Shown: positions 22,698 through 35,024, numbered from the stretch's first letter. The stretch is 64,000 nucleotides of DNA from Asterella californica (GCA_036924285.1 JAYKYS010000006.1:27254001-27318000); one strand, 5' to 3'. A program made the numbers and translations. Notes: generated by a model not told the origin, from the sequence alone.

Positions 22698-24008
22698 ATG
22701 GCGTCGGTTGATCGGACCAGTGAGATGGAATCTACCACGATCTTTGAAGTTCCGGACGATGCCCTCCAAAACATTCTAATGAGATTGCCACTTCCTGACA
22801 TGGTCCGACTCTGCTGCGTTTGTAAAAGGTGGGATCGCCTTGTGCAATCTCTCCACATCTTCAGGTTCAGTGGGTTTGCACCTTCAAGACCGTATTGCAT
22901 CCGCGTCAGGAAAGACTGCAGAGAGCTTGAATTCTATGACGGCGAGCTGGAAAGATGCCACAAGCTGTCTCTGGATTATGTTTCAGCGTCGTATGAGAAG
23001 ATGTCTCTGCTAGCATCCGGTGGAGGTTTTCTTCTATTTCGTGCCGATGACGGTGCCCTGATTGTGTGTAATCCTCTAACAAAATCGTGGAGGGAGTTAC
23101 CTCCTCTGCACCCTCCCCCTGCCTTCACAAATTCGAGGCTGCTGTTGAATGCCAGGGAGCCATATCAGGGCATTTGTATCTGCCCCCCGCCAGGCTCAAC
23201 CTTCTCATTCTTCGACCCCGTGGATCCTGGCTCTCAGAGCCCCATATTCTCAACAATTTTCGCCGATCCACTCACCAATTCCTATTGTATTTTGATTGCG
23301 GGCTACAAGAGAGACGAGAGGGCCAGTGGCGTGTTAGGATCCACGTACGACTCCATGACTCGAATCTACCAACTCTCGACCAACAGTTGGACCACCGGTG
23401 GCATGCTTCCTAGGAAGGAGTTCTATGGCACTGGAGGGGTGTTTTGCAATGGTTACTTTTACAGCGTAGTCAGAATCATGTGGCGGAGGCCGACAATTAT
23501 CGTTTACGACTGGAAGAAACGAGCTTGGAGTGACCTTGAGATAGACTTACCTTCGTCCATCCTGCCTCCTCATCTAGTGGAACACAATGGGGATCTACTC
23601 ATTGTTGGAGCCTGCTATGGGGACAACTGGAGGAAATATCTACGCATGGGAGACAGAATCTCTACATTCTCTGCAGCTCTGCAGCATACTCCTATAGAGG
23701 TAACGCAGCCCAGCTGCATCAGGATATGGCAGCTTGTTGAGGAAGGCAAGAAATGGACTGAGGTAACTCGAATGCCGAAGGAACTCTATGATGATTTTGT
23801 AAAGCAAGCCAATGGGTACTACGAGTGCGTTGGGAAAGGAGACCTTATATACTTTGCCAAGGGAAATGGTAATGGTCCAGAGCTGTTGTACGACCTATCC
23901 TGCAAAGAGTGGACAAAATGTTCTGCCGGTGAGCGTTCTGCGAAAAGCTCAGATGTTCAGTTTAGGAAGGAGATTCATCTTTTTAAGCCTTCTATTCGTG
24001 TACCTTGA
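22698..24008 (+). CDS. F-box/kelch-repeat protein
   Basis: This is a single-exon gene of 436 residues. Residues about 15-52 form an F-box (IFEVPDDALQNILMRLPLPD, then VCKRWDRLVQS), which would bind SKP1 in an SCF ubiquitin ligase. The rest resembles kelch blades of plant FBX/kelch proteins, including GGFLLFRADDG, VCNPLTKSWRELPPL, a later GGVFCNGYFYSV and YDLSCKEWTKC, a likely substrate-binding propeller. The same frame is open back to an ATG at 22566, but I chose 22698 because its context (ATAATGGCG) is good, the F-box then starts at the usual distance, and the upstream 44 residues look like leader. The substrate is unknown. The SWEET gene downstream is convergent. Confidence 0.9.
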   Translation: MASVDRTSEMESTTIFEVPDDALQNILMRLPLPDMVRLCCVCKRWDRLVQSLHIFRFSGFAPSRPYCIRVRKDCRELEFYDGELERCHKLSLDYVSASYEKMSLLASGGGFLLFRADDGALIVCNPLTKSWRELPPLHPPPAFTNSRLLLNAREPYQGICICPPPGSTFSFFDPVDPGSQSPIFSTIFADPLTNSYCILIAGYKRDERASGVLGSTYDSMTRIYQLSTNSWTTGGMLPRKEFYGTGGVFCNGYFYSVVRIMWRRPTIIVYDWKKRAWSDLEIDLPSSILPPHLVEHNGDLLIVGACYGDNWRKYLRMGDRISTFSAALQHTPIEVTQPSCIRIWQLVEEGKKWTEVTRMPKELYDDFVKQANGYYECVGKGDLIYFAKGNGNGPELLYDLSCKEWTKCSAGERSAKSSDVQFRKEIHLFKPSIRVP

Positions 24009-25324
24009 CATCAGTAGCAATCACTCCCTAACAACACCACAGATGCTTATTAACTTGATAGGTATCTCCTATATTGAAGCTCTAGCAAGTCTTCTATGCT
24101 CATAAAGCAGGAAAACACCGCCAATCTAGCCGTTTCAGTTTCAGGAGGTGAGCAGAATAACAGTTTTTTGCAGCAGATGGGAAAGACATTCTGTATATAA
24201 TTTCTGTAGTTTCGAGCTTTGACAAACATTTACCCCTGTGCAAATCCCAATATTGGTAATAAGCCTTGCAACCTCTTGTCTCAGAGCATTCAGAGGCTAA
24301 CCTCCAAAGCCTGTGAACTGCCTGGCAAGTACTCTTCATTCGCTGGCCTTTACGGAAAAACTTTTCTATCGGTACCTACGTGGATCTGAAAGCTGCTGTT
24401 ATGGTAAACTGTAACTCTCGGATTTTCTTCTGCTCTACCCCTCCACGTTCTGTTCTTAGGAAAGAAGTGTCATGTTCCGGAGAGACTCTCCATTTCACGT
24501 CGACGTGATCGTGCACTCATATCAGCCACTGCATCAAACTCACCACTTAAGATATAACTACAGCATCTGGTCCTGCTGGTCCTGCTGTGTACAAGTACAT
24601 ACCCAAGTCACGCAACAAATTGGTGACAAGAAGGGTGTAGCAGGTAGGGTTGGATACGGACATCAAAGGCGGGATGTTCGACACTGATCCAAACCGAGAG
24701 TAGAATGATTGGGAGGGAAAATGTCTGGAGTTTGTGATCGATAGTTAATAAAGTGCATATAGTTAGGCATTTTAGGATCATGGGAACATCCATGATCACT
24801 TGTCATCTTGAACCTCTCCAGGATCGAAGGTCAGAGTTCGTGCATTCAGTTCTTTGAAAAGAACTGCCGCTTTTGAAAAGTTTCCGAGCAGGCGCGAAGC
24901 CAGAACCCAGGAAGTGGACACAATCGATTCCGTCAGTCTGCTGCGCTTTTGCAGGACAGATTGACAGCCAGAAGAGGGGAACCCAAAAGACAACCCCTTG
25001 CATGCCAAGGGAGAAGTTTTCTTTATTCCCTTTTTCTTTAGCTCGCAGAGACAGGGGAGGAAGATTTCTATATGGGGGTTCTTACGTAATCAGTATGGAG
25101 AACCCTTTACGCATCCACGTTACCGTTTCTCATATCAACCACCTGATTGCCTTGGCATGAGTACCCCCAAAGTGCCCCCGGTCACTGAAAAACATAACTT
25201 CTAAGGTCCCTTGAAAAGGGCCATATTTGCACCCCTCTGACAGAGATGTGATAAGGCAGTTGCAGAAAATCTCCCTTGGTTTCTAGAAACTCGTACAGAA
25301 TTCTTAACGTCCACAAGACCACAT
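24009..25324. other. Intergenic region between convergent F-box and SWEET genes
   Basis: It should hold both 3' untranslated regions. Open stretches here are short and without domains. An extra last exon of the SWEET gene could lie here if the GT after its AAAACAG is used as a donor, but none was identified. Confidence 0.4.
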
Positions 25325-28054
25325 TCAAGCTAATAGAACTCCTGGCAGAGCACATAAATCGCACCTAGTGCGAATGACGGGATACTTAATGTGGATGATG
25401 AACATAACACTGAAAGGACAGTAGAGCTTCTGACCTGTTTTGGGTGTTCTTTTGCGGTATATACACCACAAGGTTATTTGACATAAGCCAAAAAATATCG
25501 AAGCGGCGTTCGGTATCTGCACATCATTGTTATGACTATGCATCAATAAACAGCTTTTAAGTCATCCATGTCGACAAGTATGGGCTTGTCACGGTACTAT
25601 GTTAGAAAGGACCACTTCTTCTTGACTTTGTATCAGTTGATTGCTGAATGGATGGGATGCACTATTCGGTTCGAAGAGGACCAAAAAGGTTTCGATTCAC
25701 AGTCGTGAAGAGATGAAGGTCAAAGAGGGAAAACTCACAATGATAAAAACATCGGCTGGCCAGCAACCGTAAGCTGTCCATATGCTGCCGTTCAAAAATA
25801 TCCACATCGATAGCATGATCGGTAGATACTCCACACTCTTTGTTTTGATCACCTCAGCCTGAAAATAGACCAGTAATCAGGTAAATGGCATGCACACACG
25901 CGCTTGAGCAGCTCTAACGCTAGCTAGCTCTGGCTGTGCATGCACGTCCATGAGACGGATTAGAGTAGATGCACCGTACGACTACACCTTCTATTGTGTG
26001 CTACCAACTTCTATTATGAGTGAGATGTATATCCGCTTATGTGGCTCCACGTCATTTTGCATAAACGGAGGCTTCATAACACTTTTTGGTGGTCCTGCTA
26101 GTGTCCTTCGGTTTCAGGTGGACACTTGCCCTCCGCAGAGCCTTTGTAATATGACATCTCTTCTGCTATCTCCAGGGGCCTTGAGCTTTGACAGGCAAAA
26201 TGCTTTTGAGCAAAAAGTGTTACGCTTTCATGGATACCGTCTTAAAGCTGCCTGCTTCAGAGTTCCGCCTCAGTGCTCTTGGCCCAAGGCAAGCGTACAT
26301 TTGATTGGTAGTCTGCCCTAGCTGTGCTAATGAACAATTACGATTTTCAACCAAAGATTGCGAAGAGGAAATGGGTCATTGACGGGTACCAAGACTGTCA
26401 GTGGAGCAAATGACTGGAAAATTCCGATTATAACGCACACGGACCCGATCATTTTGGCCCTGATCTTCGGTTCGTCGAGTCTTATGAGAGCAACGCACAC
26501 GATGATGACGTACAGTATCGCACAAGCGACTATGAATGCCGAGGTTCTTCTCTGTTGGGGCCAGAGTAACAGTCAGATATCTTCTGTCAACACCCCGGAG
26601 TCCTTCGAAACAACGTCATCAGAATAAAGCAGTCGGTTGTTGGTAAAGTTCATACAGGGAGCAAAACTAGTACGGCATGAACAGCAAGCGTTTGTATGAC
26701 TCTTCGTGAAGTTTAGACAGTAAGTCAGGCTGTTGAGCAATACATATATGCTTCATCCCAAAACTGATATTAAAACTTTGTAGGTTTCCCCACTCTCTAG
26801 GTCAAACTTCCTATTTCGACGATGCTCCATCTATCCTCTCGGACATTTCACGTGTTGATCACACGCATTGGTATTCCTTTGACTTACGAAGTGTGGTTCG
26901 TGTTGAGTGCAGAGTGACTAGTGCATGGGGACACAGAATGAGCAGTGAGTTTCACTCTGTTCTCTGTTTGGGAATCCGTAGAGTCGAGAAAGGTCAGATG
27001 TTGGTAAAGTTAGCTCCATACCTTGGCCGTCCCGGTGGCGTACCACATGTAAAGAGAAACATAGATGAACTCAACGACGAGGCCGGCGGCATTGATACTG
27101 ATTATAAGAATCGCATCTTTCACCGCAGGGAGACCGTATATTATCCAAAAAGAACAGTTGAGCACGGTGAAAACATACGGAGCAGGTGTAAACTGCCCCA
27201 CCTCTTTCGTTTTCCAGATTTTCCAGAATGTTGGCCTGGTATCAAGAGACGTATGTCTATCAGCTGGCTTCCTCGTGGGACACCGGTGTGGCTACTTATC
27301 GAGAAACTAGGTTCCTCTTATTTTCCTTTCATCTAGTTGAGCTCAACTCCAGTGATAAAACAGTTTGTATTAATGCTTTTCTTACCCCCTCACACTTTAA
27401 GCGAGGTCATGGCCGGATTTCCTACCTAAAGTAGATTTGTAGGCTCAGTCATTTTGGTTGTTCAGTTACGTATATTTGAAGCACGAGGCGTTCAGGTCTT
27501 CCTTATGTTCGGTTGAGTTCCTTATTCCTTTTAGACTAAAGCAGAAGCCCCGAGTTAGGATTATCTGATGCTGTTTACTGCTCACGTCAATCTGCTCTCT
27601 TTAAAGCTACAGGGACTGAGACTACATGAGTTGATCGCAGTTCTCACAATGGAGATAAAAACAGCAGCATGGAGCAAATGTTTCCTGCACAGGAGGACAA
27701 CATTACCACTGGACGTCAAACTTTACGAGCAATATCATTTCCAGAACCGGGAATTGAGTTTGTGAATGAAACGAATCCTCAAAGTTCATGTTCGAAAACT
27801 GGAAGAAACGACGTTTTTTCCTCAGACTGATGAGGCTATCATCCTTGAACTTGCGTGATCGAACTTTTTGGCTTCTATATGAGGCTTCAGTAGCTCTTCA
27901 AGGGTTTGCACCTGGCACCTAGACTCGGCTATTGATGGACTGCATATGTGAGCACGCATTGAGCGAAGCGGACACGGAGAAAAGAAACAAAGGTCGAAGT
28001 CACATCCATACCCAGGATACCCAGAACATTGCTGTATGTTTGCTGGGCCGTCAT
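25325..28054 (-). CDS. SWEET family sugar transporter, six exons
   Basis: SWEETs are seven-helix uniporters for sucrose or hexoses, built from two MtN3 units. Exons on the minus strand: 28054-28012, 27684-27648, 27235-27022, 26551-26390, 25858-25739 and 25516-25325, all with GT-AG introns and in frame, giving 255 residues. The 37-, 162- and 120-nt exons match the sizes I recall as usual in plant SWEET genes. The protein starts MTAQQTYSNVLGILGN. It keeps the four helix prolines (LSPLP, FTPAPY, FAPLT, EYLPIM), the pocket Asn residues (ISINAAG and IPNAAS) and VIKTKSVEYLP. The end is the weak point: after TM7 (WCIYRKRTPKT) the frame reads on for some 37 odd residues, and a possible donor (AAAACAG/GTCAG) could lead to another last exon. 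Exons 1-5 are firm. Confidence 0.9.
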
Positions 28055-29480
28055 ACTATCCAACTATCGACAGACCAGTTTGGATAAGTAGCCTAGAAGG
28101 TCATTCGATCATCCGGATCTTGATCGAACAGCACAATTCGGGCTTCTTTTCAGATCGAGAGGCGAAACGCGCCTACTACAAAAACAACAACACATCCTGC
28201 TTGTGCTCTAGTCCAAAAGGGTGTGCAACGCTAGCCCTCGCTCCAGCGGCCTGTCCTACTAAACGAACTTCCATAGTCATCCGCCAGTCGTGCAAAGGCA
28301 CCAAGAACTGCTCCAAGCCAGGGGCCCTGACGTCAAACCACGCTCACGACCGCAATCGTTATCCAGTTACTCCCCGGAGGTTGTAAATTCCATTGAGTCG
28401 GTTCTTCCTTCTCCCAAGATTTAGGTATCCCGATACCGAAACCAGAAAACGAGAGGAGCACAACAATTCGCAGCGTTGTTAATCGACCAGGGCAGCGGCA
28501 GCGGTAGTGGTCCTTGCTAGTTCCTGCTGTTCTTCAAAGGCAGGCACCGCTTCATCCATCAACAACAACCGCTGGAATCTCTACCCACAAAAAGGAGTCT
28601 TCATCTTCCGACCCTCATCACCATTCCCGCAACCCCCTCCTCGTCGTCCTTTTTCCACCCCGTTCCTTTCCATGTCCCTTTCTCTCCTCTTCGTTTCTTT
28701 CGCTCTGGACTCTGCATGCACCTCTTGGCCTGTCCCTTTCTTTCCTTGAGCCTTCCAGGAACGACTAGCTCTTCCGGTCGTTCTTGTTGTAAGCAAAAAT
28801 TCGACCGGTATATGCTCTTACCCACGTTGGCTACACGTTACTTTCGGTTATAAAATCAGTAACTGAAATCTAGTAGTTCCCCGGACTCCCGGAGTATAGC
28901 GAACTGGTCATGGCGCGTTCACGAGGGTCCTGGTAGCTCCCCTCGAGTGTTCTTACAAACCTTTTATCATCTATAATTTTGCTTGTTAGCCGCTTTTGCT
29001 CAATTTGGTTCAGACTTTGATGCTGCCATGAATGCCGGCAAGACTGCCTCCGAGAGCCACATGTAGTGGTTTCTCCGACCGTTCTCCGGCAGCCTTATGG
29101 CTCATCTATAATTCTTAGATAAGTTTTTGGGAATATATTTTTAAAGTTATATATATATATATAATCTATATTTCAAGACTCGGCAAGCTAATAATTTGAA
29201 TGATTGTGGGTTTGTATCCGACTCTCTCGCCAAAAACAGTGAATATATGTATCCAAACTCCCCTTTCGGCTTAGAGAAGGAAAAAGATAAAGATCTAAAT
29301 AAAGTAAAACATTTTTACACTGGATTGGTTGGAAATTGATTATAATAGATATGAGAAAAAAACATCTACAGTACCTGCACATAATGTATAGCAAAAGAAA
29401 ACATAGATCGTATTTATTTATCGGTATTTGTTCTGAGTTCGGAGAGAACACATGAAGAGTCTGGAAAGAGTCAAAGTAGG
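28055..29480. other. Upstream region of the SWEET gene and intergenic DNA
   Basis: The first few hundred bases should be the SWEET promoter and leader (reading minus). No clear TATA box was found. 28500-28750 is pyrimidine-rich (CCTCCTCGTCGTCC-like) and gives long open stretches in several frames without meaning. A TA run lies at 29148-29163. Confidence 0.35.
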
Positions 29481-29558
29481 CTAAATTTATAGAACTAAAT
29501 TTAAACAATTAAATTTAGCTTTTATATAGAATGATTACAAGTGTCACTGTACTCTAAA

Positions 29559-29768
29559 GACCCATAAGTGAGACCCTGAGGCTGAACCTCTGTTCGATAC
29601 TAAACCTGAAGAATACTCGACTACTTAGATATTCAATTTTCCAATTTTTAATTTATAACTTAACCCTTCCAAGAGAAAGGGTTAAGAGATAAATTAACTG
29701 TCTTTGCATTATCACCTCTTCCGAACTTGGAAGCAGTGATAATGCAAGGAAGTCATGAGGTGAATAAA
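29559..29768. repeat. Two-hairpin repeat, copy 1
   Basis: After ACCCATAAGTGA come two adjacent hairpins. The first pairs CTTAACCCTT (29659-29668) with AAGGGTTAAG (29677-29686), extended outward by TTTAT/ATAAA. The second pairs TTGCATTATCAC (29704-29715) with GTGATAATGCAA (29736-29747), with an inner CTTCC/GGAAG stem. ATGAGGTGAATA follows. The copies at 31.2 and 53.7 kb share the order and the core of hairpin 1. Confidence 0.6.
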
Positions 29769-30176
29769 TGGTGAAAGAAAAATGCAAAAATGAACAGTCC
29801 ATCCAGAAAACACCTGCATAGAATTGTGGAGTGTTATTGTCAATACCGTAGTGCTAATTAACTTCGCACAGAGACATGTTTGTATAGGATAACTGCTTGA
29901 AGAATTTCCAAGGTTGAGTATCCTAGTGAGCGAAATGCTTAAAGATTAAGAAGAAGACTGCGCGAAAGTGAATGAATATTCAGGTGATATGGGTAAATCT
30001 CTGGACTCAATTATTCATTATAACAACGCACATACAACTTTGTGTAAATACACTCCAATACAAAAAAAGTTAATAACGATGAATTTTGCTGAGATCTTGT
30101 AGATACTGCATGAAGTGTGTCTGAGTATTATGTGTATGCTAACTATCACCTCTGAATCATGAAGAGTGGTAGGAGT

Positions 30177-31020
30177 TCAGAATTCTGTTGCATCTTGATT
30201 AAGGTCCATCTGATCTCTTCCATCAGTAAGGTGTTCTAAAAGTTCACTCAAACTAAAATCTGCTTCATCCATCTCTGAGGCTCTTGCAGTATCATCGGTA
30301 GACATGCTGGAAGGGATTACTTGCGATCTATCATTAGCTTCTCTAAATAAATCACCAAGAGCATTCGTCTCCATAGCTTTTAACTGAAAGTTAGGACTAA
30401 AAGCTCGTAGCAAATTACATAATTTTGGTCCCCGACCATGTTTAAGCATGATAGAATTGCTCTATAACTCCTTGTAAGCAGTAAAGAGCCATTTGCAGAC
30501 CATGTTCTGAGGGATCTTTTGTTGGAGTATTCTTCTGGATCTCCTTTTAGTGAATTCTGGGTAACTCTCTCGATACCCCAGTCATCGTACTCATGTTGAA
30601 ATGCTACGCTGTAGAATTGTGTCACATGGCTGCATTTTCTAGTCGTGTTTGCTGGCACAAAAACCAAACAGAGTCATGGAACATTCTCCTTGACCTAGGT
30701 CATAAACTCATTTGATCGATGTACACTCCAGCAATCTATTAACAAAATACACTTAAAAATTGTAACTCAAACGATAACATCCTTTTGTACCAAGGACTGA
30801 AGATGCGATCTATCCACTGTTTACAGATAATGACCTTACTCCAATGATTATCTGAACGAGTGATGTGCCATCTTGTATGAATAAGAAGTCTTTGATTAAG
30901 ACAATTTGGCAAATTACGATCAGTGTTTCCTTCAAAAATGAGTTGGAAAGAAAACAAGTTAATATCCTTCCCCACGGCCTTGTACAGTGAATTCTGTTTT
31001 CTCTTATCAGAAAATGTAGA
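30177..31020 (-). pseudogene. Unidentified coding remnant linked to the two-hairpin repeat
   Basis: The minus strand reads SLYKAVGKDINLF and on to WYKRML (31020-30739), then open pieces at 30667-30380 and 30449-30177. The last ends in an acidic tail with DEADFSLSELLEHLTDGRDQ. The first piece recurs near the third hairpin copy as FLYKSVGQDNNLFHGRLEFF (minus, 53.25-53.38 kb), so it belongs to a repeated element. The frames are broken, and I could not join them by splice sites with confidence. I do not recognise the protein. Confidence 0.35.
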
Positions 31021-31080
31021 AGTGTTATAAAAATTAAATTAATTCATAAATATTATATGTTAACCATTCCGAAGTAGCCA

Positions 31081-31300
31081 ATTCATCCGAAGAGAACCCA
31101 TAAGTGAAGAGCGGGCTGATGCATTCCTGGAGGTATAAGCCCGAGACAATGACAATTGTCCTAAGAAGACTCACTTTCACTACGTTGTCAATGCGTGTCA
31201 TTCTGGATAGATATTAATTTATATTCTAATCCTTCCCGCCGAAGGGTTAGAACATAATTACACCTCATGTACACTTCAGTGTACATGAGGTGAATATCTT
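31081..31300. repeat. Two-hairpin repeat, copy 2
   Basis: GAACCCATAAGTGA is followed by a hairpin of TTCTAATCCTTC (31224-31235) with GAAGGGTTAGAA (31241-31252), one G-T pair. A second hairpin is perfect for 15 bp around a 2-base loop: CACCTCATGTACACT (31261-31275) with AGTGTACATGAGGTG (31278-31292). GAATAT follows, as in copy 3. Confidence 0.65.
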
Positions 31301-33092
31301 CCCTGTGTTCATTCAGTTAGTTATTGTCCATTGTCAAAGAAAGAACACACGTGAAAAAACATTTGTCATCTTTCCTGTTCATTGGAACTTCATGACTATC
31401 TTTATGTGAATAGGTTCTTTCTCCTCCAGTAGGTTGTAAATACATACTTGTTTATTCTATATTCACAACTAGATCAGTTGTGATGTTATACATTTTCATC
31501 AAATATGCTAATTTCAACGTCAAATTCTCTCCGAGTGATAACTAGTTACTAGGAAGTTTAGAAGCTGCAGTTGTAGTATGTGATCGGATAACTGATAAGG
31601 TTTCTCTTTTACACCGTTTAAGCATAAAAAGTATCATTTTCACATAAAATTGGGGTTGACTTGCTTTGTACTACAGTTTGACTGAGAAGTTCTTCATGTC
31701 AAACAGCCAACAAACCCGAAAATGGCTACTTGAGCTCTATGTACGATCAAACGTCTCAGAATTCTAACGAACCCCTTGTCATAAGATCTTAAGATTCTAA
31801 TTCCATCCACTTAAGGTATCACTACTTACTTACTGCTCATAAAATACACTCAGATTTCCTCTTAGAAACCTCGAATATTTCACGTACGACACTTTGTCTC
31901 AACTAGACGACAGAACATAATAGTGTGTTTTCTTACTTCTAAACCACAACTAGTACTTGGTCTAACAACAACTAAGACCACCAGGTGCACTTCAGATAAC
32001 GAGGATTTTCTCTTTGGTAACCAGAAATATGATGACTTATAGTAGGTTGTCAGCCTCCTCCGATGAGTCTTCCATCTGTTTTGAACGTTAGCAAACACTC
32101 AGATAGCTTCACTACTCAACGACGGTGTACTCTAAACAGACGGCGAGATGACACAACATCTAATTCTAACGCACACGACATTGTCACATCCACCGATGAA
32201 ATCTAGATGATGCAATGCCTTCTCTAGTGATCACAATGACACAACGTCCAGCTCAACAACCAAGACAATCTATGTCTACTTGCGAGGGTCGAGACAATAC
32301 ATAGTCTAACTAATAAAATCATGATGTGAAGTCTACTGATCCCTCGTGACGATGTAACATTGTACTCAAATGAAAAGATGGCACCACGTCTGTCTCGATG
32401 ATACGATAGCGACAACTGAACTCTCCAATACTACAAACAAGTTAAATCGTATTCATAATATATACCACCAATGTGTAGTTACCGAGATATAGCCTAGTGC
32501 GAATTTGAGTAGCACGTCTATCATAATTTACTCCTCGATCAGTAGAAGGACTATACACAGTCTACCGAAACATACATCCAAGGCTACGAATTGTCTTCTG
32601 GAGCACAACGAAGGGTCTCCTAGAGTACAAGAAGTGTTACAGATTTTGCACGCAAACATTGATAAATACCACGGCGGTGCTCCGTTGTAAGATGGCCGTA
32701 TGCTATTCCATCTCTCTGAGTCACGAGATCACGCTTGAGGTCTTAGTTGCTTAGCTAGAACCTCAACCAAGGATTGGTTATCGATGGATTCTTGATGTCT
32801 CTGTTAGAATCCAAATGTCTCCACATCCAACACCCCTGTGATCCGGAACTCCACATCACCTAAACCACATGTCTTGTGAAAGAGGTACTCCGGAGTAATC
32901 CTTCTCGGCTTGTTCTTGAATAGCTCTTTGAAATGATACTCATGAAGGTTCTCTTCAAAAGCATTCTGAGTTTAGCCGAGAATATAATATAGAAGGGGTT
33001 CCGCAATTCTGGACTACGTCCGATCAGTTCTGAAGATAAGTAGGCCGTTCTCACATCATCTTAAGTTCAATGCAAGGGCAATGCTAGCAAGT
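31301..33092. other. 1.8 kb without a recognisable gene
   Basis: AT-rich to mixed DNA with only short open stretches and no domain. Nothing supported was seen. Confidence 0.35.
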
Positions 33093-33392
33093 TGTAGTGA
33101 CACAGGATTTCTCTTTTTGCCCATTTAGTATACAAGATATCGTTCTCACAGAGGATTTCCACAAGTATCGCTGCTCTAAGTTCTAAGATTTGTTCAAACA
33201 CACAAACACACGGGTTTTATCTAGAAATCTCATCTTCTCACAAAACCACACGGCTTCCAGACCCTTCAGAAGGTGCTCTGGACCTAAACAAACAACTACC
33301 ACCTAAAATATCACACAATTATCTACAGAGAAGCTCGGGAAGACGCGTCTTGCTTCCAGGTCACTTCTTCCAGCCTTCTCAACACAGTCTTC
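33093..33392 (-). repeat. Inverted LTR-like arm, left
   Basis: The reverse complement of this 300 bp matches 35025-35315 with few changes, sharing GATATCTTGTATACTAAATG, TTTAGGTGGTAGTTGTTTGT and GAAGACTGTGTTGAGA. Read on the minus strand it has the look of the end of an LTR. Both arms also carry a short frame ending KTVLR(R/K)LEEV(T/I)WKQDASS. Confidence 0.7.
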
Positions 33393-34489
33393 TGGGGGTT
33401 CAACTCGGATTCCACACCTCCAGAAGACTGCCCCTGCTTCATAGAAGTCGAACTAGCAACGGCTGTCTCACATTGCTCTTCCGAATCCCAACGGGTTAGA
33501 TCAATCACAGGGTGTATGCCCCCTGTAGCCTTCCCAGGCTTCTGTCTATGAAAATGATCTTCCTGCAGCACTACAACGACATTCACCTTCACGGAAGCTC
33601 AATAGAACTCTCGGAAGCTCACTAGAAGAAGTTAGGAAGATGGGGAAGAAGAGAAAATCCAAACAGGAGAAAACAAGATGAAAATGAGAAATTAGGACTC
33701 TGACAGGCTTCTAGTCCGGATCCTGACTAACAAGCCATCCCTGCTTGTAGTAATTTGAGGAGGAAGACAACAAATTCGGTTACAGTTACACAGTCTTCTA
33801 CTTGAGGATGTCGTCTTCTGCTGTGGAAAGAAGTCTTCTTTCTTCTTTTGTCGTTGCTTCGACTACTCCGTCTTCTAGGATCGCTTACCCATAAGACCGT
33901 CCGTACGTAGATCCTAAGTGCTCCACTGGATGAGACAAGCTTCGACTCTGCACAGCTTCTAACAATCACCGCTACTCAAGAAGAATGCTTCCCATGCAAA
34001 ATTGGGTGTGAATTCGAGGAAACCCACTGCCCAGAAGACACAGACAAAGCTTCTGCACTCAAATCCAAAATCCATTCCCCGAGAAGAAGACACATTGGTG
34101 TTGGGAAGCTCACTCCCTCTACTTCTTGCTCCTACTCCTCGGCACACCAGCTTAGCAACAGGACTACACGATGATGCCGTTCCCTGCTCTAAACTGTCCA
34201 CCACCTCCATCTACATCTTCGATCCATTGTTGGAAGCAAGGATGCAGACCCCTCCGGTGTAATCTCAATCTATTCGTATGTCTCTAACATCGGGTGTAGT
34301 GTTCTGACTACATTTCTCATGGTGGTTTGACTTTGAAGTTTGCGGTGTATATTTGATAAGGCTGTATATTCACATGGTGAAGTTGCGGTTATTGACTGGG
34401 TGAAGCTGGACCCTAAACTCTGCGAACTGGAGCAAGGGTTGACTGATGGGAGATGTTCAGCCGAACGAGTGATTTAGTACAGCCTTGGA

Positions 34490-34513
34490 CCCTAAACCCT
34501 AAACCCTAAACCC
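34490..34513 (+). repeat. Interstitial plant telomere motif, (CCCTAAA)3.4
   Basis: 24 bp of perfect CCCTAAA repeat, with a single extra CCCTAAA unit at about 34411. It lies between the two inverted LTR-like arms. The unit is the plant telomere repeat (TTTAGGG) on the other strand. It is too short to be a telomere. Confidence 0.85.
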
Positions 34514-35024
34514 TTGTGGTTTATGCCTTAGTATGGGACCTGGAATAGGACAGAATTTGGGTGCCTGTGTGAGTCCAAATGAAAGGGTTGAAAAGGAGAG
34601 GTTAGAATATTAGTATTTGACTGAAATTACTCATGCTCCAGCGAATCCGCGTTAACGTAAAGTTTCATATGCATGATTTTGAAGCTAAGAGCTTTTAAGA
34701 GGCGAGGTGCAAATGATCCCAACGAGTCGAAACTGGTTTTAACAACTTTACTATGGTTTTAGCATAGCTATACGTCGATTGTTTTCATGGAGCGAAAAGT
34801 ACGGATGAATCGTGGTGAAAACCGGAAAGTGGAAGGAAGGAGATAAGTCAGAAAAATCACTAGCGTATAGTTTCTCAGTTCTGTTGCAAGAGGAGCTCTT
34901 TGTTTCCAAGCAAAGAAATGGCTATACCACGCGATGCTCAATCAAAATATGAAGGAAAACAAAGCGTTATTTATCCAGAGGACGATTGCTATCCAGAACT
35001 CTCAGAAGCCAAGAATTGCTTCGG

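Noticed and set aside
28501..28825. Overlapping Pro/Ser- and Arg/Lys-rich open frames
   Set aside because: A pyrimidine-rich tract gives open frames in several readings on both strands; no sign of a gene.
34490..34513. Telomere end or chromosome fusion site
   Set aside because: Only 3.4 units in normal unique and repeat DNA; reported as an interstitial motif only.
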